DNA of 64,000 bases, taken from Heracleum sosnowskyi. Taxonomy: Eukaryota; Streptophyta; Magnoliopsida; Apiales; Apiaceae. A model generated the notes under the pieces. The model was not told the DNA's origin. It was given only the letters and a program-made list of their open reading frames with translations, and did not search any database. The stretch's first letter is position 1. Each line of letters begins with the position of its first letter. This document shows, piece by piece, positions 44,092 to 53,597 of this stretch. The translations under genes were made by a program, and so were the position numbers. Location of the stretch: NCBI GenBank assembly GCA_030848705.1, contig CM061236.1, positions 139,057,970 through 139,121,969 on the forward strand. Direction: 5' to 3'.

Positions 44092-46710
44092 ATGCAGAAA
44101 TCAAACAGTATCAAGATCCCAGCTTTTGATAAAGAGAACTACAGTATTTGGAAAAGAAAGATCTTGTTGTTTATCAAAGCTGCGAATCCACTATACCCAG
44201 GTATACTCGAGAATGGTCCTTTCATTCCAAGAAAGGAAATTGAAGCCACAACAGTAAATGGTGAGATCATTCCTGCACATTGGGTTCCCAAATATCCCTC
44301 GGAATTTTTGGAAACTGAAAAGGAGAAAATGGTGCTAGATGATCACTTGCAACTCATCTTGCTCGATTCTCTCACGTTGGATAAAGCCATGTGTGGAAGT
44401 GTGATAAGCTGCACATCAGCCAAGGAGATGTGGATCAGGTTAGCCTTACTCTGTGAAGGAAGTGAAGAAGTCAAGGGCAACCAAAGGCAAATACTTATAT
44501 CTCAATATGAGGCATTTATGGCCAAGCCTGGTGAAGACTTAACCTCCATGTTTGAAAGGTTCAGTAAGCTCTTAACTGAACTGCAGATACATGGCAAGTA
44601 CTATGACAGAAAAGAATTGAACGTCAAGTTCTTGCTTACACTGCCTGATCATCTTGAACACAAGACAACAACCATACGAGAAGGAAGAGATCTTAACAAT
44701 ATAACCTTTGAGACACTTTATGGCATTCTGAAATCGTATGAACTTGAACTCTTTCAAAAGAGAGCCATACAAAGTGGAACAAGGAACAAGATGGCTAATA
44801 TGTCAAGTGCCCTAGTAGCACAAGTGCCAAGGATCACACAACCTAGTGAAGCACTTCAAATCACTCAACCAACCCCTGTACAATCCTTGAAGATAGAAGA
44901 GGTTGTTGAAGATGATGAGAAAGTAGCACTACAGCTCAAGGATGTGGAAGATGAAGACTTCTACACTATGGAGGAACTGGAAAGCATGGACAATCCTATT
45001 ATGGCTTACATGGCCAAAAAGTTCAAGAACTTTAGATTCAAGAAGGATAGGTCATTCAGGCCCCAAGGCCAAGCATCCAAGTTCACCAAGGGAATCTCAT
45101 CAAAGGCTGCTGTGGGAAGCTCATTCAAAGGAGGATACAAGACTGGATTTGTGGATAGATCTAAATTCAAGTGTTACAACTGTGGTGAACCGGGTCATTT
45201 TGCTACTGAGTGCAAAAGACCCAAACAGGTTCAGAGATTTGAGAAAGGAACTGGTGGATACTCCAAGAAGAATCAAGGTAGAGCCTATGTGGCTGAAGGA
45301 AAGTGTTGGGATGAGTTTGATGATGAAGATGAAGAAGAATATGTCAATCTAGCTCTCATGGCTAGCACTAATGAAGTAACATCAACATCCTCAAGTCAGG
45401 TACCTTCACTTGTCTTACTTGATATGTCCATTGATGAGTATAAGAAAACCATTAAAGACTTAAGTGCTGAAATGTTCAATGTACATACTAGCTTATCTGC
45501 TGCCAATGAGGAAATCACTAGGCTGAGTAAGCTAAATGAAACACTAAAGTCTGAAAATGAATCTCTTGTTCTCAAAACCAGTTCACTAGACTCTTTAGCT
45601 CAGGAGAATGCTAAACTTAAAAATGAATTGAAATGTGCTAAAGAGGTTGAGGAATACCTGAGAAATGAGATTGCTAAAAATGAATTTAAAATCAAGGCTT
45701 ATAAAAACTCATCAAAGATAGTTCAGGATTACAATGATAAGCATACAGAAAATCAGTCAGTTGGTATAGGTTTTTCTTATGGTAGAAGACCTGGAAAGGA
45801 AACTGTGATTCAAGATTGTCCTGGGAGTGCTGCTGTCAAACCCACCATTCTCAAGAAAGTTAAAACTCCTATTTTCAAAGCTGCAGAAATTGAGTTTGAT
45901 GAAGAAGCCATGCTCATCAAACAAGAAATACTTGATGAGGATGAAGGTGTTGACAGCACATTCAAGGATGGAAAGGATACTGTCACAATCCCCAAGACAG
46001 TAAACTTACCAAGCAATCAGACAGTAAGTTCAAAAGATGTTGTCACAGTTGGCAAGACAGAATCTTCCAAAGATACTGTCAAGAATGGTTCCAAGACAGT
46101 AACTTTAAAACCTTCTGCCAAGACAGTAGGAATAAAAGATACTGTCAAGGAAAGTTCGACAGCAACTTCTGAACATACTGTCAATCCAGTAACTCCCAAG
46201 TCTAAAAACAGGAATGGTAAGGTAGGTGTCAATAAAGGAAATGGATACACTAATGTTGGAGGTGCCTCTAGGAAACTATGCAATAACTGTGGATCTACTC
46301 ATCACTTAACACATGTTTGTAAGAAACCAATTGAGAATAAGATCAATGCAACTGAACTCAATGGTAACTTACACAGAACCCCCCTTTTGCATAGAACTAT
46401 GAGTGTCTGTAGCAACATTGAATGTATGCCATGCAAAATCACTGCCATGAGTACATGCTTTAACTTACCTGTTCTCTCTACTGAAAAATGCTCATACCTG
46501 AACACTGTTGAGACTTCTGAGCCTGCTGGAAACAACAAAAAGGCTTCATCCACTAAGAAAAGGACCAAGTCCAATTCTAAACCTAAGTGGGTGAAAAGAG
46601 AAGTCAAACAGGAGATTACTGATAATGCTTGTGACTTTATGACTGAAAGAAACTCAGGAGATAATGTAACTGCAGGACCCAACAAGGATTGGGTACCATA
46701 TGCATCTTAG
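44092..46710 (+). CDS. gag: Copia gag (nucleocapsid precursor)
   Basis: 872 aa from the first ATG after the primer site (MQKSNSIKIPAF); the open frame extends upstream into the LTR but without ATG. Gag forms the virus-like particle and packages RNA. The N-terminal half is the retrotransposon gag fold (YSIWKRKI, then DLTSMFERF). A classical zinc knuckle CYNCGEPGHFATEC lies at about 361-374, followed by an acidic stretch and a long Lys/Glu-rich likely coiled coil (about 450-560). The segment at about 620-710 is rich in DTV and KTV dipeptides encoded by CTGTC or GACAGT motifs. A second CX2CX4HX4C knuckle (CNNCGSTHHLTHVC) lies at about 730. The frame ends in TAG and pol continues in the same frame. 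At 872 aa it is longer than typical copia gag, owing to the C-terminal extension. Confidence 0.93.
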   Translation: MQKSNSIKIPAFDKENYSIWKRKILLFIKAANPLYPGILENGPFIPRKEIEATTVNGEIIPAHWVPKYPSEFLETEKEKMVLDDHLQLILLDSLTLDKAMCGSVISCTSAKEMWIRLALLCEGSEEVKGNQRQILISQYEAFMAKPGEDLTSMFERFSKLLTELQIHGKYYDRKELNVKFLLTLPDHLEHKTTTIREGRDLNNITFETLYGILKSYELELFQKRAIQSGTRNKMANMSSALVAQVPRITQPSEALQITQPTPVQSLKIEEVVEDDEKVALQLKDVEDEDFYTMEELESMDNPIMAYMAKKFKNFRFKKDRSFRPQGQASKFTKGISSKAAVGSSFKGGYKTGFVDRSKFKCYNCGEPGHFATECKRPKQVQRFEKGTGGYSKKNQGRAYVAEGKCWDEFDDEDEEEYVNLALMASTNEVTSTSSSQVPSLVLLDMSIDEYKKTIKDLSAEMFNVHTSLSAANEEITRLSKLNETLKSENESLVLKTSSLDSLAQENAKLKNELKCAKEVEEYLRNEIAKNEFKIKAYKNSSKIVQDYNDKHTENQSVGIGFSYGRRPGKETVIQDCPGSAAVKPTILKKVKTPIFKAAEIEFDEEAMLIKQEILDEDEGVDSTFKDGKDTVTIPKTVNLPSNQTVSSKDVVTVGKTESSKDTVKNGSKTVTLKPSAKTVGIKDTVKESSTATSEHTVNPVTPKSKNRNGKVGVNKGNGYTNVGGASRKLCNNCGSTHHLTHVCKKPIENKINATELNGNLHRTPLLHRTMSVCSNIECMPCKITAMSTCFNLPVLSTEKCSYLNTVETSEPAGNNKKASSTKKRTKSNSKPKWVKREVKQEITDNACDFMTERNSGDNVTAGPNKDWVPYAS

Positions 46711-49700
46711 ACACATTCTGTTTTGCAGGGCAAGAAGAAAGATCAAGTCATGTGGATCATTGACAGTGGCTGCTCAAGACACATGACAGGTGATAAAGCC
46801 CTGCTATCACATTATGTTGAGAAAGCTGGCCCAATCATAACCTTTGGAGACAACAGCAAGGGTTACACAGTGGGATATGGCTGTCTAGAAATTGGAAATG
46901 TTGTCATTGAAGATATTGCTCTTGTGGATGGATTGAAGCACAATCTACTCAGTGTCAGCCAATTCAGTGACAGGGGATTCAAGGTTGATTTTGATATGAT
47001 GCTGTGTAACATTTATCACAAGAAGAATAGTAGCCTCTCTCTAAAAGGGGTTAGAAAAGGAAGCTTGTTTGTTGCTGACTTAAATTCAACAAAGAAGGAT
47101 AAGGTTTACTGTTTCTACAGTAAAGCAACTGTTGGTGACAGTATGCTTTGGCACAGGAAGCTCTCACATCTCAACTTCAAGACAATGAATATTCTGATGA
47201 AGAAGGAGTTAGTGAGAGGTTTGCCCCAACAGGAATTCTGTCAAGAAGGACTGTGTGAAGATTGTCAAATGGGCAAACTGAGAAGAGCTGTGCACAAGTC
47301 TAAGCAAATGAACACCAACATTGAAGCACTCAAGTTGATTCACATGGATCTCTTTGGACCAGTCAATGTACCATCAATGGCCAAGAAGAGATATGCCTTA
47401 GTAATGGTGGATGATTACTCAAGGTACACTTGGGTGAAGTTTCTAGAATCCAAAGATGAAGCTGCTCAAGTGATTATTGATCAAGTCAGAGTTCTTGATA
47501 GAACTCCAAACTCAAAAGTTCAAATCTTGAGGAGTGACAATGGTACAGAATTCAGAAATGCCACTCTTGGAAATTTCTGTAAAGATGAAGGAATTGTACA
47601 ACAATTCTCTGCTGCAAGAACTCCACAGCAGAATGGAGTTGTAGAAAGAAAGAACAGGACTCTCATTGAAGCAGCTAGAACTATGTTGCATGATGCCAAA
47701 CTGCCAACATACTTCTGGGCTGAAGCTATCAACACAGCCTGTTATACTCAGAACAGAACCATGATCAATAAAACTCATGCAAGTACACCTTACTGTCTGT
47801 TAACTGGAAAGAAACCTACTGTCAAATATTTTCATGTGTTTGGGAGCAAATGCTTTATGATGAAGGATAACCATGAGAAGAAAGGAAAATTTGACACCAA
47901 GGCTTTTGAAGGACTATTCATGGGTTACAGCACAGAAAGGACTGCCTACAGAGTTTATGTTATGGAACACAGGATTATTGAAGAAAGTGTTAATGTCACA
48001 TTTGATGAAACCAAGTTTCCAGGACTGCATGAAGAAGGAAAGATGCAGACATTCAGATTTGAGAATCAAGGATACTTGGAAGCTGAGGAGATTGTGGATG
48101 AAGAACCTAGCTTCACTCAAGTTGTTGAAGTTGATAAAGATACTGTCAATGCCACTACTGTCAACCAAACTCCAGCTCAGTCACAGACCATATCCTCTAA
48201 CATTCATGACAATGGTGACTCTGGAGACAATGAAGAACATGGTGAAGACAATGGGATTGGTGATCATTCAACTCAACAAACTGAAGAAAATGTTCCTGTG
48301 CAGTCAAGTAGCTTGCCCAGAATCACCAAGTGGAACAAGGATCACTCAAGTGACCTCATCATTGGTGACCCTAATTCTGGAGTGAGGACCAGGAACAAAG
48401 TCTCTGCTGACAGCATGTTTTCATGCTTCCTGTCTCAAATGGAACCTAAGACAATTGATGAAGCATTGTTGGATTCTGACTGGGTGATAGCCATGCAAGA
48501 AGAGCTAAATCAGTTTGAAAGGAACAATGTATGGAAGCTAGTTCCAAGACCTAAGGGAAAGTCAGTCATTGAGACCAAATGGGTTTTCAGAAACAAGCTT
48601 GATGAAAATGGATCAGTGACTAGAAACAAAGCAAGGCTAGTAGCTAAGGGTTACTGTCAACATGAGGGAATAGATTATGATGAGACATTTACACCTGTTG
48701 CAAGACTTGAAACTATAAGAATCTTTCTAGCCTATGCTGCACACTGCAACTTCAAAGTATTTCAGATGGATGTCAAAAGTGCCTTCCTAAATGGAGAGTT
48801 GGAAGAAGAAGTGTATGTTGAACAGCCACCAGGGTTTGAGGATGTTGAAGTGTATGATTTTGTGTACAAACTCTTCAAAGCTTTGTATGGACTAAAGCAA
48901 GCACCCAGGGTATGGTATGACACACTTTCCACCTTTCTTCTGGAAAACCAGTTTACTAGAGGAGTTGTGGACAAGACACTTTTCTACAAACACCATGGCA
49001 AGGACATCATTCTGGTACAAATCTATGTGGATGATATCATTTTTGGTTCTACAAATGAGAAACTGTGTGAGAAGTTTTCCTCTCTCATGAGTAACAAATA
49101 TGAGATGAGTATGATGGGAGAATTGTCATTCTTTCTGGGATTACAAATTCTTCAACAATCTGATGGAATCTTTATTTGTCAAGCTAAATACATCAAGGAA
49201 CTTCTCAGAAAGTTCAACTTGGAAGATTCATCACCTGCAAAGACACCAATGTCCACCTCAACCAGTCTAGATCTTGATCCTAAAGGGAAGAAAATTGATT
49301 CAAGCACCTATAGAGGCATGGTAGGATCTCTCCTATACCTAACTGCTAGCAGACCTGACATCATGTTTGCTACATGTCTCTGTGCAAGGTTTCAGAGTGA
49401 TCCAAAGGAGTTTCACTTAGTAGCCATCAAAAGAATCTTTAGATACCTAAAAGGCACTCCTAACCTAGGTCTTTGGTATCTTAAGAACACTGGATTTGAT
49501 CTAATTGGCTACTCAGACTCAGACTATGCTGGATGCAAGATTGACAGAAAGAGTACTACTGGTAGCTGTCAATTTCTTGGTGGAAGATTGGTCTCATGGT
49601 TTAGCAAGAAGCAGCATTCAGTTTCTACCTCAAATGCAGAAGCTGAGTATATTGCTGCAGGCAGTTGCTGTGCACAAATTCTATGGATGAAGAATCAACT

Positions 49701-49971
49701 TCTGGATTATGGTCTAGTGTTAAGTGAAATTCCTATCTACTGTGACAACACTAGTGCCATAGCCATATCAGACAATCCAGTTCAACACTCTAGGACAAAG
49801 CACATTGATATAAGACATAACTTTATCAGAGAGCATGTTAAACAAGGAACTGTGAAGCTGATCTATGTCCCAACTGACAAGCAACTTGCTGACATCTTTA
49901 CTAAGCCATTGGATGAAGCAACCTTCAACAGGTTGGTAAGTGAATTGGGAATGCTGAACCTGGTATGTTGA
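46711..49971 (+). CDS. pol: Copia pol: protease, integrase, reverse transcriptase, RNase H
   Basis: Open frame of 1086 codons in phase with gag, separated from it only by the TAG at 46708. No ATG lies near its start, so it should be made as Gag-Pol. Protease: WIIDSGCSRHMTGD (Asp codon at 46762). Integrase: an HxnHxnCxxC module (HRKLSHLN, CEDCQMGK), then HMDLFGPV, LRSDNGTEF and a Glu in NGVVERKN, so the DDE triad is intact. A variable linker at about 48080-48400 carries two CTGTCAA motifs. RT: DVKSAFLNGELEEEVY, and YVDD at 49024-49035. RNase H: SDSDYAGC, SNAEAEYIA and CDNTSAIAI, ending LADIFTKPLDEATF. All catalytic residues that can be judged are present, with no internal stop. It ends TGA and is not in frame with the accessory ORFs. 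Confidence 0.95.
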   Translation, partial: THSVLQGKKKDQVMWIIDSGCSRHMTGDKALLSHYVEKAGPIITFGDNSKGYTVGYGCLEIGNVVIEDIALVDGLKHNLLSVSQFSDRGFKVDFDMMLCNIYHKKNSSLSLKGVRKGSLFVADLNSTKKDKVYCFYSKATVGDSMLWHRKLSHLNFKTMNILMKKELVRGLPQQEFCQEGLCEDCQMGKLRRAVHKSKQMNTNIEALKLIHMDLFGPVNVPSMAKKRYALVMVDDYSRYTWVKFLESKDEAAQVIIDQVRVLDRTPNSKVQILRSDNGTEFRNATLGNFCKDEGIVQQFSAARTPQQNGVVERKNRTLIEAARTMLHDAKLPTYFWAEAINTACYTQNRTMINKTHASTPYCLLTGKKPTVKYFHVFGSKCFMMKDNHEKKGKFDTKAFEGLFMGYSTERTAYRVYVMEHRIIEESVNVTFDETKFPGLHEEGKMQTFRFENQGYLEAEEIVDEEPSFTQVVEVDKDTVNATTVNQTPAQSQTISSNIHDNGDSGDNEEHGEDNGIGDHSTQQTEENVPVQSSSLPRITKWNKDHSSDLIIGDPNSGVRTRNKVSADSMFSCFLSQMEPKTIDEALLDSDWVIAMQEELNQFERNNVWKLVPRPKGKSVIETKWVFRNKLDENGSVTRNKARLVAKGYCQHEGIDYDETFTPVARLETIRIFLAYAAHCNFKVFQMDVKSAFLNGELEEEVYVEQPPGFEDVEVYDFVYKLFKALYGLKQAPRVWYDTLSTFLLENQFTRGVVDKTLFYKHHGKDIILVQIYVDDIIFGSTNEKLCEKFSSLMSNKYEMSMMGELSFFLGLQILQQSDGIFICQAKYIKELLRKFNLEDSSPAKTPMSTSTSLDLDPKGKKIDSSTYRGMVGSLLYLTASRPDIMFATCLCARFQSDPKEFHLVAIKRIFRYLKGTPNLGLWYLKNTGFDLIGYSDSDYAGCKIDRKSTTGSCQFLGGRLVSWFSKKQHSVSTSNAEAEYIAAGSCCAQILWMKNQLLDYGLVLSEIPIYCDNTSAIAISDNPVQHSRTKHIDIRHNFIREHVKQGTVKLIYVPTDKQLADIFTKPLDEATFNRLVSELGMLNLVC

Positions 49972-50377
49972 TTTACTCAGTTTTTTTTATTTCCAAATTC
50001 TCTATTGAAGCTCATGACAGCAACTTCAAACCTGCTGTCAAGAGAAGTTACTGTCTACTTGGTTTATGTCTGTTATGTGACAGCATGTGTTGATTTGACT
50101 TATCATGCCAGTATTTTGTGCCAGTCTCATACTTTTAAACCGTGTATGACTTTAATGTGGTTATCTGTTAAGTTTGAGAGTTAAAAATCTGTTCCATTGG
50201 ACTTTCACACCTTTTTGCATTAATCTGTAGGATTAAAGGAGGACACGACCATTAATTACTTTTGTGGTAGTTGTATGGGTACTCTAACTGTTGACCATTA
50301 GACTTTAATCCTTAGACGGTTTTGCCTATAAATTAACCTTAGGTTTCACCAGTCTGCTCTCAGTTTTAAAGTAAATA
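49972..50377 (+). other. Copia spacer after pol
   Basis: Non-coding. Four TGACAG/CTGTCA-type motifs lie at about 50017-50085. A TATA-like GCCTATAAATTAACC at about 50325-50339 precedes the short ORF. Confidence 0.6.
50326..50334 (+). promoter_or_regulatory. Possible internal TATA box of the short ORF
   Basis: CCTATAAATT within the retrotransposon lies about 48 bases before the ATG at 50378, a plausible distance for a plant gene with a short leader. Inferred from sequence only. Confidence 0.4.
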
Positions 50378-50638
50378 ATGGAAAACAAAGTAGGAATTGA
50401 AGTTGGGCTAAAGAAGTGTGATAGTGAACCCGACAATGAAGAGATCGATGAGCTCTTTGAGATACTGTTGGACGCCTTGGATGAGATAGACGAGGAAAAG
50501 GAGGCCAAGGCTAAGGAAGAGGAGGCCAAGGCTATGGAAGAAGAGCAGGAGCTTCAGGCACTTCTTGAGAAAGAAGGTCGCTCTGAAGAAGAGATTAAGG
50601 AAGAAGTCTTAGAACTAGTTGATAAAATCATAAAATGA
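50378..50638 (+). CDS. Short acidic coiled-coil ORF in copia element
   Basis: 86 aa, ATG start, MENKVGIEVGLKKC to VDKIIK. More than a third of its residues are Glu or Asp. A heptad-like stretch (EEKEAKAKEEEAKAMEEEQE) suggests a coiled coil. I recognise no family. It has its own TATA-like upstream sequence and a short leader, and it lies between pol and the motif cluster. It might be an adaptor or regulatory protein of the element, or a captured host fragment. No function is assigned. Its position in an otherwise intact element is the main reason to keep it. Confidence 0.5.
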   Translation: MENKVGIEVGLKKCDSEPDNEEIDELFEILLDALDEIDEEKEAKAKEEEAKAMEEEQELQALLEKEGRSEEEIKEEVLELVDKIIK

Positions 50639-50825
50639 TGTACTCAATGTTCTATTCTGAATGATTTTATTAATAATAATAATAAGAGTTCTTGTCTTTG
50701 TGGTTATTGAGTTTATGATTTGTCTGGGTTAATTGCTTAATATTTGTGTTCAATAGATTACATTGCTAAATCCATAATTTGTCAATATTAAGTTAAGTGT
50801 ATGAATCAAGCATTCTAATAAGTTC

Positions 50826-51075
50826 ATGACAGAACCAATTTCTAATCGAAGTTACTGTCGTTAAGAAGGATACTGTCGTGTGTTTCTTGACAGCAACCTT
50901 CTTGACAGCAGGAAAAGAGTTTCTGTCAAGACTTGTAAAGGATACTGTCATTCATATGCTTAACGGTGACAGCAAGTTTCTGCGCAATAGTTGCTGTCGC
51001 GCAAAACCTACTGTCACCACCTCTTATTACTGACAGATTGTTTGTAGCGCACAGGTTACTGTCACCAATAGTGGA
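50826..51075. repeat. Dense TGACAG/CTGTC motif cluster
   Basis: About nine exact TGACAG or CTGTCA sites and three CTGTCG variants in 250 bp, in both orientations, often as GACAGCAA or TACTGTC. Non-coding. It ends about 120 bases before the TATA-like site of accessory ORF A. Confidence 0.85.
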
Positions 51076-51197
51076 CCGTTGAAATTGGATATTTATCCCA
51101 CGCTGGTCAATGAATAACGGGCAGTAACTCACGTGTTTAAGAGTGGGTTAAGACACGTTCTTGAAATCCACTTTTTATGCACAAAACGTTTGAGATA

Positions 51198-51317
51198 CCC
51201 CTATTTATTCCCCAGTTACTCAAACATATCTTTCTCTTTCTCATCAAACTCAAGGCAAAATACCTTTCTTCCAGCAAAAAGCAATTTTTCTTACTTTCTT
51301 CTTTTCTTGAAATCTCA
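51198..51317 (+). promoter_or_regulatory. Possible internal promoter and leader of accessory ORF A
   Basis: CCCTATTTATTCCCC, about 115 bases before the ATG, is followed by a pyrimidine-rich stretch (TCTTTCTCTTTCTC, TTTCTTCTTTTC). That is the layout of a plant TATA promoter with a Y-patch leader. Together with the motif cluster just upstream it suggests separate transcription. Inference only. Confidence 0.4.
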
Positions 51318-53597
51318 ATGGCCCCCAAACAGACTCTCTCTCAAACAAACTTTGCTGGCATCTTTTCCCCAAATGATGCTGGTGAAGGCTTCAAAGGACT
51401 AGTGTTTTTCTTGAACAAGTCCTATCTCGGTTATGCCATAACCTCAACCCCCATTCTCGACTTAGACAGACTTGAGGCGTTTTGGCAAACTGCTGTTGCT
51501 CAAACTGAGGGTGAGAACCCTGGTATTCAATTCATAATCTCTGGGCAACAATACACTCTTACAGCTGAGGTCATCAACAATGCTCTTGGAATTACACTTG
51601 AAGCAAGACAACAATTTACTGAACTTGCAAATGATGACACTCTCAAGAAGCTCTTCTTGAAGATTGGGTATGCAGGCCCTACTCTCGAAGAGGGGACTAC
51701 CAAGTGGTATCCAACTGGTGAAATGGATAGGAAACATCTGCGAAAGGAGTGGAGTATGATATTTGATGTGATGGTCAAGGTGTTCTCTACCAAGTCCACA
51801 GGCTGGAATGGAATACCCTCCTACATCAAGAAACTGACACATTCTCTTGTCCATGGATACAAGGTGAATGTTGGAGCTCTCCTCATGGCACACCTCAAAG
51901 CTGCCATAGGTAAGAAGGTATCACTCTACCCTCGCTTTCTTATGTTGTGCATTAATTCATTCTGTGATTTTAATGATGCTGCTCCTCGTTTAGAGGCTTG
52001 CTCAGTTTTGAAAAAGAACACACACACACTGTTATCATCACAAGATCTCAATGCACACATTCCACTCTGTTTCACTCAACACATGGTTGATCAAGTGTCC
52101 AACCTTGATTATCCATTACCTTCTGGTTATGATTCCTTTTCTCTTGAGAATGAAACTGAATTAGACCCAAATTCAGTTAACCCACATTCAACACCATACA
52201 CTCAGCCTAGGCCCTCTAGACTTCCCAAAGCCCAAAGAGAAGCCTTGCAAGAATCCAGAAAAAGATCCTTAGAAGCTGATGTTGGTGGTAGCTCTGTTAG
52301 TCAAGAGGGAGACACTGCACCTAGTGCAGCAAATAAGGAAGGTAGTCAAACAGAACCCACAGTGGTTCCCCCTGAGCCTAAGAAGAAGAGAGCTAGGAGG
52401 ACCAAAACCACTGTCAGCCACCCTGCAGTCTCCCAAAAGACTGTAGAGGAAACCAGGGAAATAAACTCCTCCCTAGATGTGCCTTCTCAACAAGGGACAT
52501 CTATTGAAATTGGTCTGTCTCCCAAGGCACCCTGTACAGAGTCTGCACAAACTCATGGTTCCCAACCTGAGATACCCCCACTTGAAGAAACACACAGTGA
52601 GTTAGGGCACAGTGAGGATTTCTCTACTCCTATTGATGGTTCACATGTTTCATCTGTGAATCAGCCCCCACTCTCTACTACACTTTCACCTTCTTCCTTC
52701 CCTACACATTCTTTTGTTTCTTCTCCACAACCTAGAGAAGGGGACAATCCCAACCCTTCAGGTTTTGATCATCCATCTCCAATCATGGATGAGCCCCCAT
52801 CTAGTGGTCCACAAGAACCCATTTCTCAAAGTGAGATGGACACCACTCCTCCAAACACTGAGCTAAGGCAAAGTGGTATTTTGTCAGAAAATGAAACAGC
52901 CAACACTTTGTCTGAACTCCAAGGAGCATCTTACCTTCAGGAAGATGCTGTCACAGCCTCTGTTGCTGTCAAAGACACTGGCAATGTTGTTGTCCTGGAC
53001 ACAGCTGCTGTCATGGGTGGAGAGAAAGATACTGTCACTACAGAACCTACTGTCACTCCACCTCCCAAAGTTGCTGTCATGCCAGAACCTGCTGTCCAGA
53101 CTCCAACTGACAGTAACATTCCTGCCAAAGATGCTGTCCAGTCCTCTCAGCCTGAGTTTGATGCTGTGATCATTGAGGATGCCTCTGATGATGATCTACC
53201 TCTTGCCAAACTCTTAAAGGTACATTCTAAATCTACTCCTTCCATGCATGTTAGTACTGCTCATACCCATGCATCTAGGTTGAGTGAGGGTGTGCAAAAG
53301 AAAAGAGAGAGAAAAGAAAAGAGAGGTGAGCATAAAAATGAGAGGCAGCCAAATGAGCTGGCAAAAGGAGAGGGACTTGAGCATGTCCAGAGAGTTATTG
53401 AGGGAGCCCACACTATTCAGGCACTAGGCCTTGAGAGTCAAACTGTGAGGAGTGATGAGATCACTCAAAAACACCCTGAGAGTGTGAGAACCCCCATAGC
53501 CTCCAAGCCCCTTTCTTTTCCTTCCCCTCCAAGAAGGTTAAGGTATGGTGGCCCCTCTGCTACTTATGGAAACAGGATTGCAGCTCTGGAAGGATAG
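51318..53597 (+). CDS. Copia accessory ORF A (position of env-like gene)
   Basis: 759 aa from ATG (MAPKQTLSQTNFAGIF) to TAG; the frame is open upstream but without a nearby ATG. The first 230 residues look folded (FLNKSYLGYAITSTPIL, RLEAFWQTA, WNGIPSYIKKLTHSLVHGY, LYPRFLMLCINSF). They resemble, from memory and unverified, an extra domain found in SIRE-like copia elements of other asterids. From about 290 onward it is low-complexity, rich in Pro, Ser, Thr and Glu, with a basic patch (PKKKRARRTK) that could be a nuclear signal. At about 540-610 a run of Ala-Val and Thr-Val pairs is encoded by CTGTC motifs. No signal peptide or membrane helix is visible, so an envelope role is unlikely. It ends at a TAG while related coding sequence continues in another frame as ORF B. 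Confidence 0.75.
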   Translation: MAPKQTLSQTNFAGIFSPNDAGEGFKGLVFFLNKSYLGYAITSTPILDLDRLEAFWQTAVAQTEGENPGIQFIISGQQYTLTAEVINNALGITLEARQQFTELANDDTLKKLFLKIGYAGPTLEEGTTKWYPTGEMDRKHLRKEWSMIFDVMVKVFSTKSTGWNGIPSYIKKLTHSLVHGYKVNVGALLMAHLKAAIGKKVSLYPRFLMLCINSFCDFNDAAPRLEACSVLKKNTHTLLSSQDLNAHIPLCFTQHMVDQVSNLDYPLPSGYDSFSLENETELDPNSVNPHSTPYTQPRPSRLPKAQREALQESRKRSLEADVGGSSVSQEGDTAPSAANKEGSQTEPTVVPPEPKKKRARRTKTTVSHPAVSQKTVEETREINSSLDVPSQQGTSIEIGLSPKAPCTESAQTHGSQPEIPPLEETHSELGHSEDFSTPIDGSHVSSVNQPPLSTTLSPSSFPTHSFVSSPQPREGDNPNPSGFDHPSPIMDEPPSSGPQEPISQSEMDTTPPNTELRQSGILSENETANTLSELQGASYLQEDAVTASVAVKDTGNVVVLDTAAVMGGEKDTVTTEPTVTPPPKVAVMPEPAVQTPTDSNIPAKDAVQSSQPEFDAVIIEDASDDDLPLAKLLKVHSKSTPSMHVSTAHTHASRLSEGVQKKRERKEKRGEHKNERQPNELAKGEGLEHVQRVIEGAHTIQALGLESQTVRSDEITQKHPESVRTPIASKPLSFPSPPRRLRYGGPSATYGNRIAALEG

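Noticed and set aside
45810..46685. Minus-strand frames opposite gag, and similar ones opposite ORFs A and B
   Set aside because: They mirror the repeated GACAGT/ACTGTC motif and codon bias of the sense ORFs, with no recognised family or promoter.
46693..46728. GT...AG stretch that would remove the gag-pol stop as a 36-nt intron in frame
   Set aside because: Plant introns this short are not spliced, and there is no branch-point context. Readthrough or mutation is more likely.
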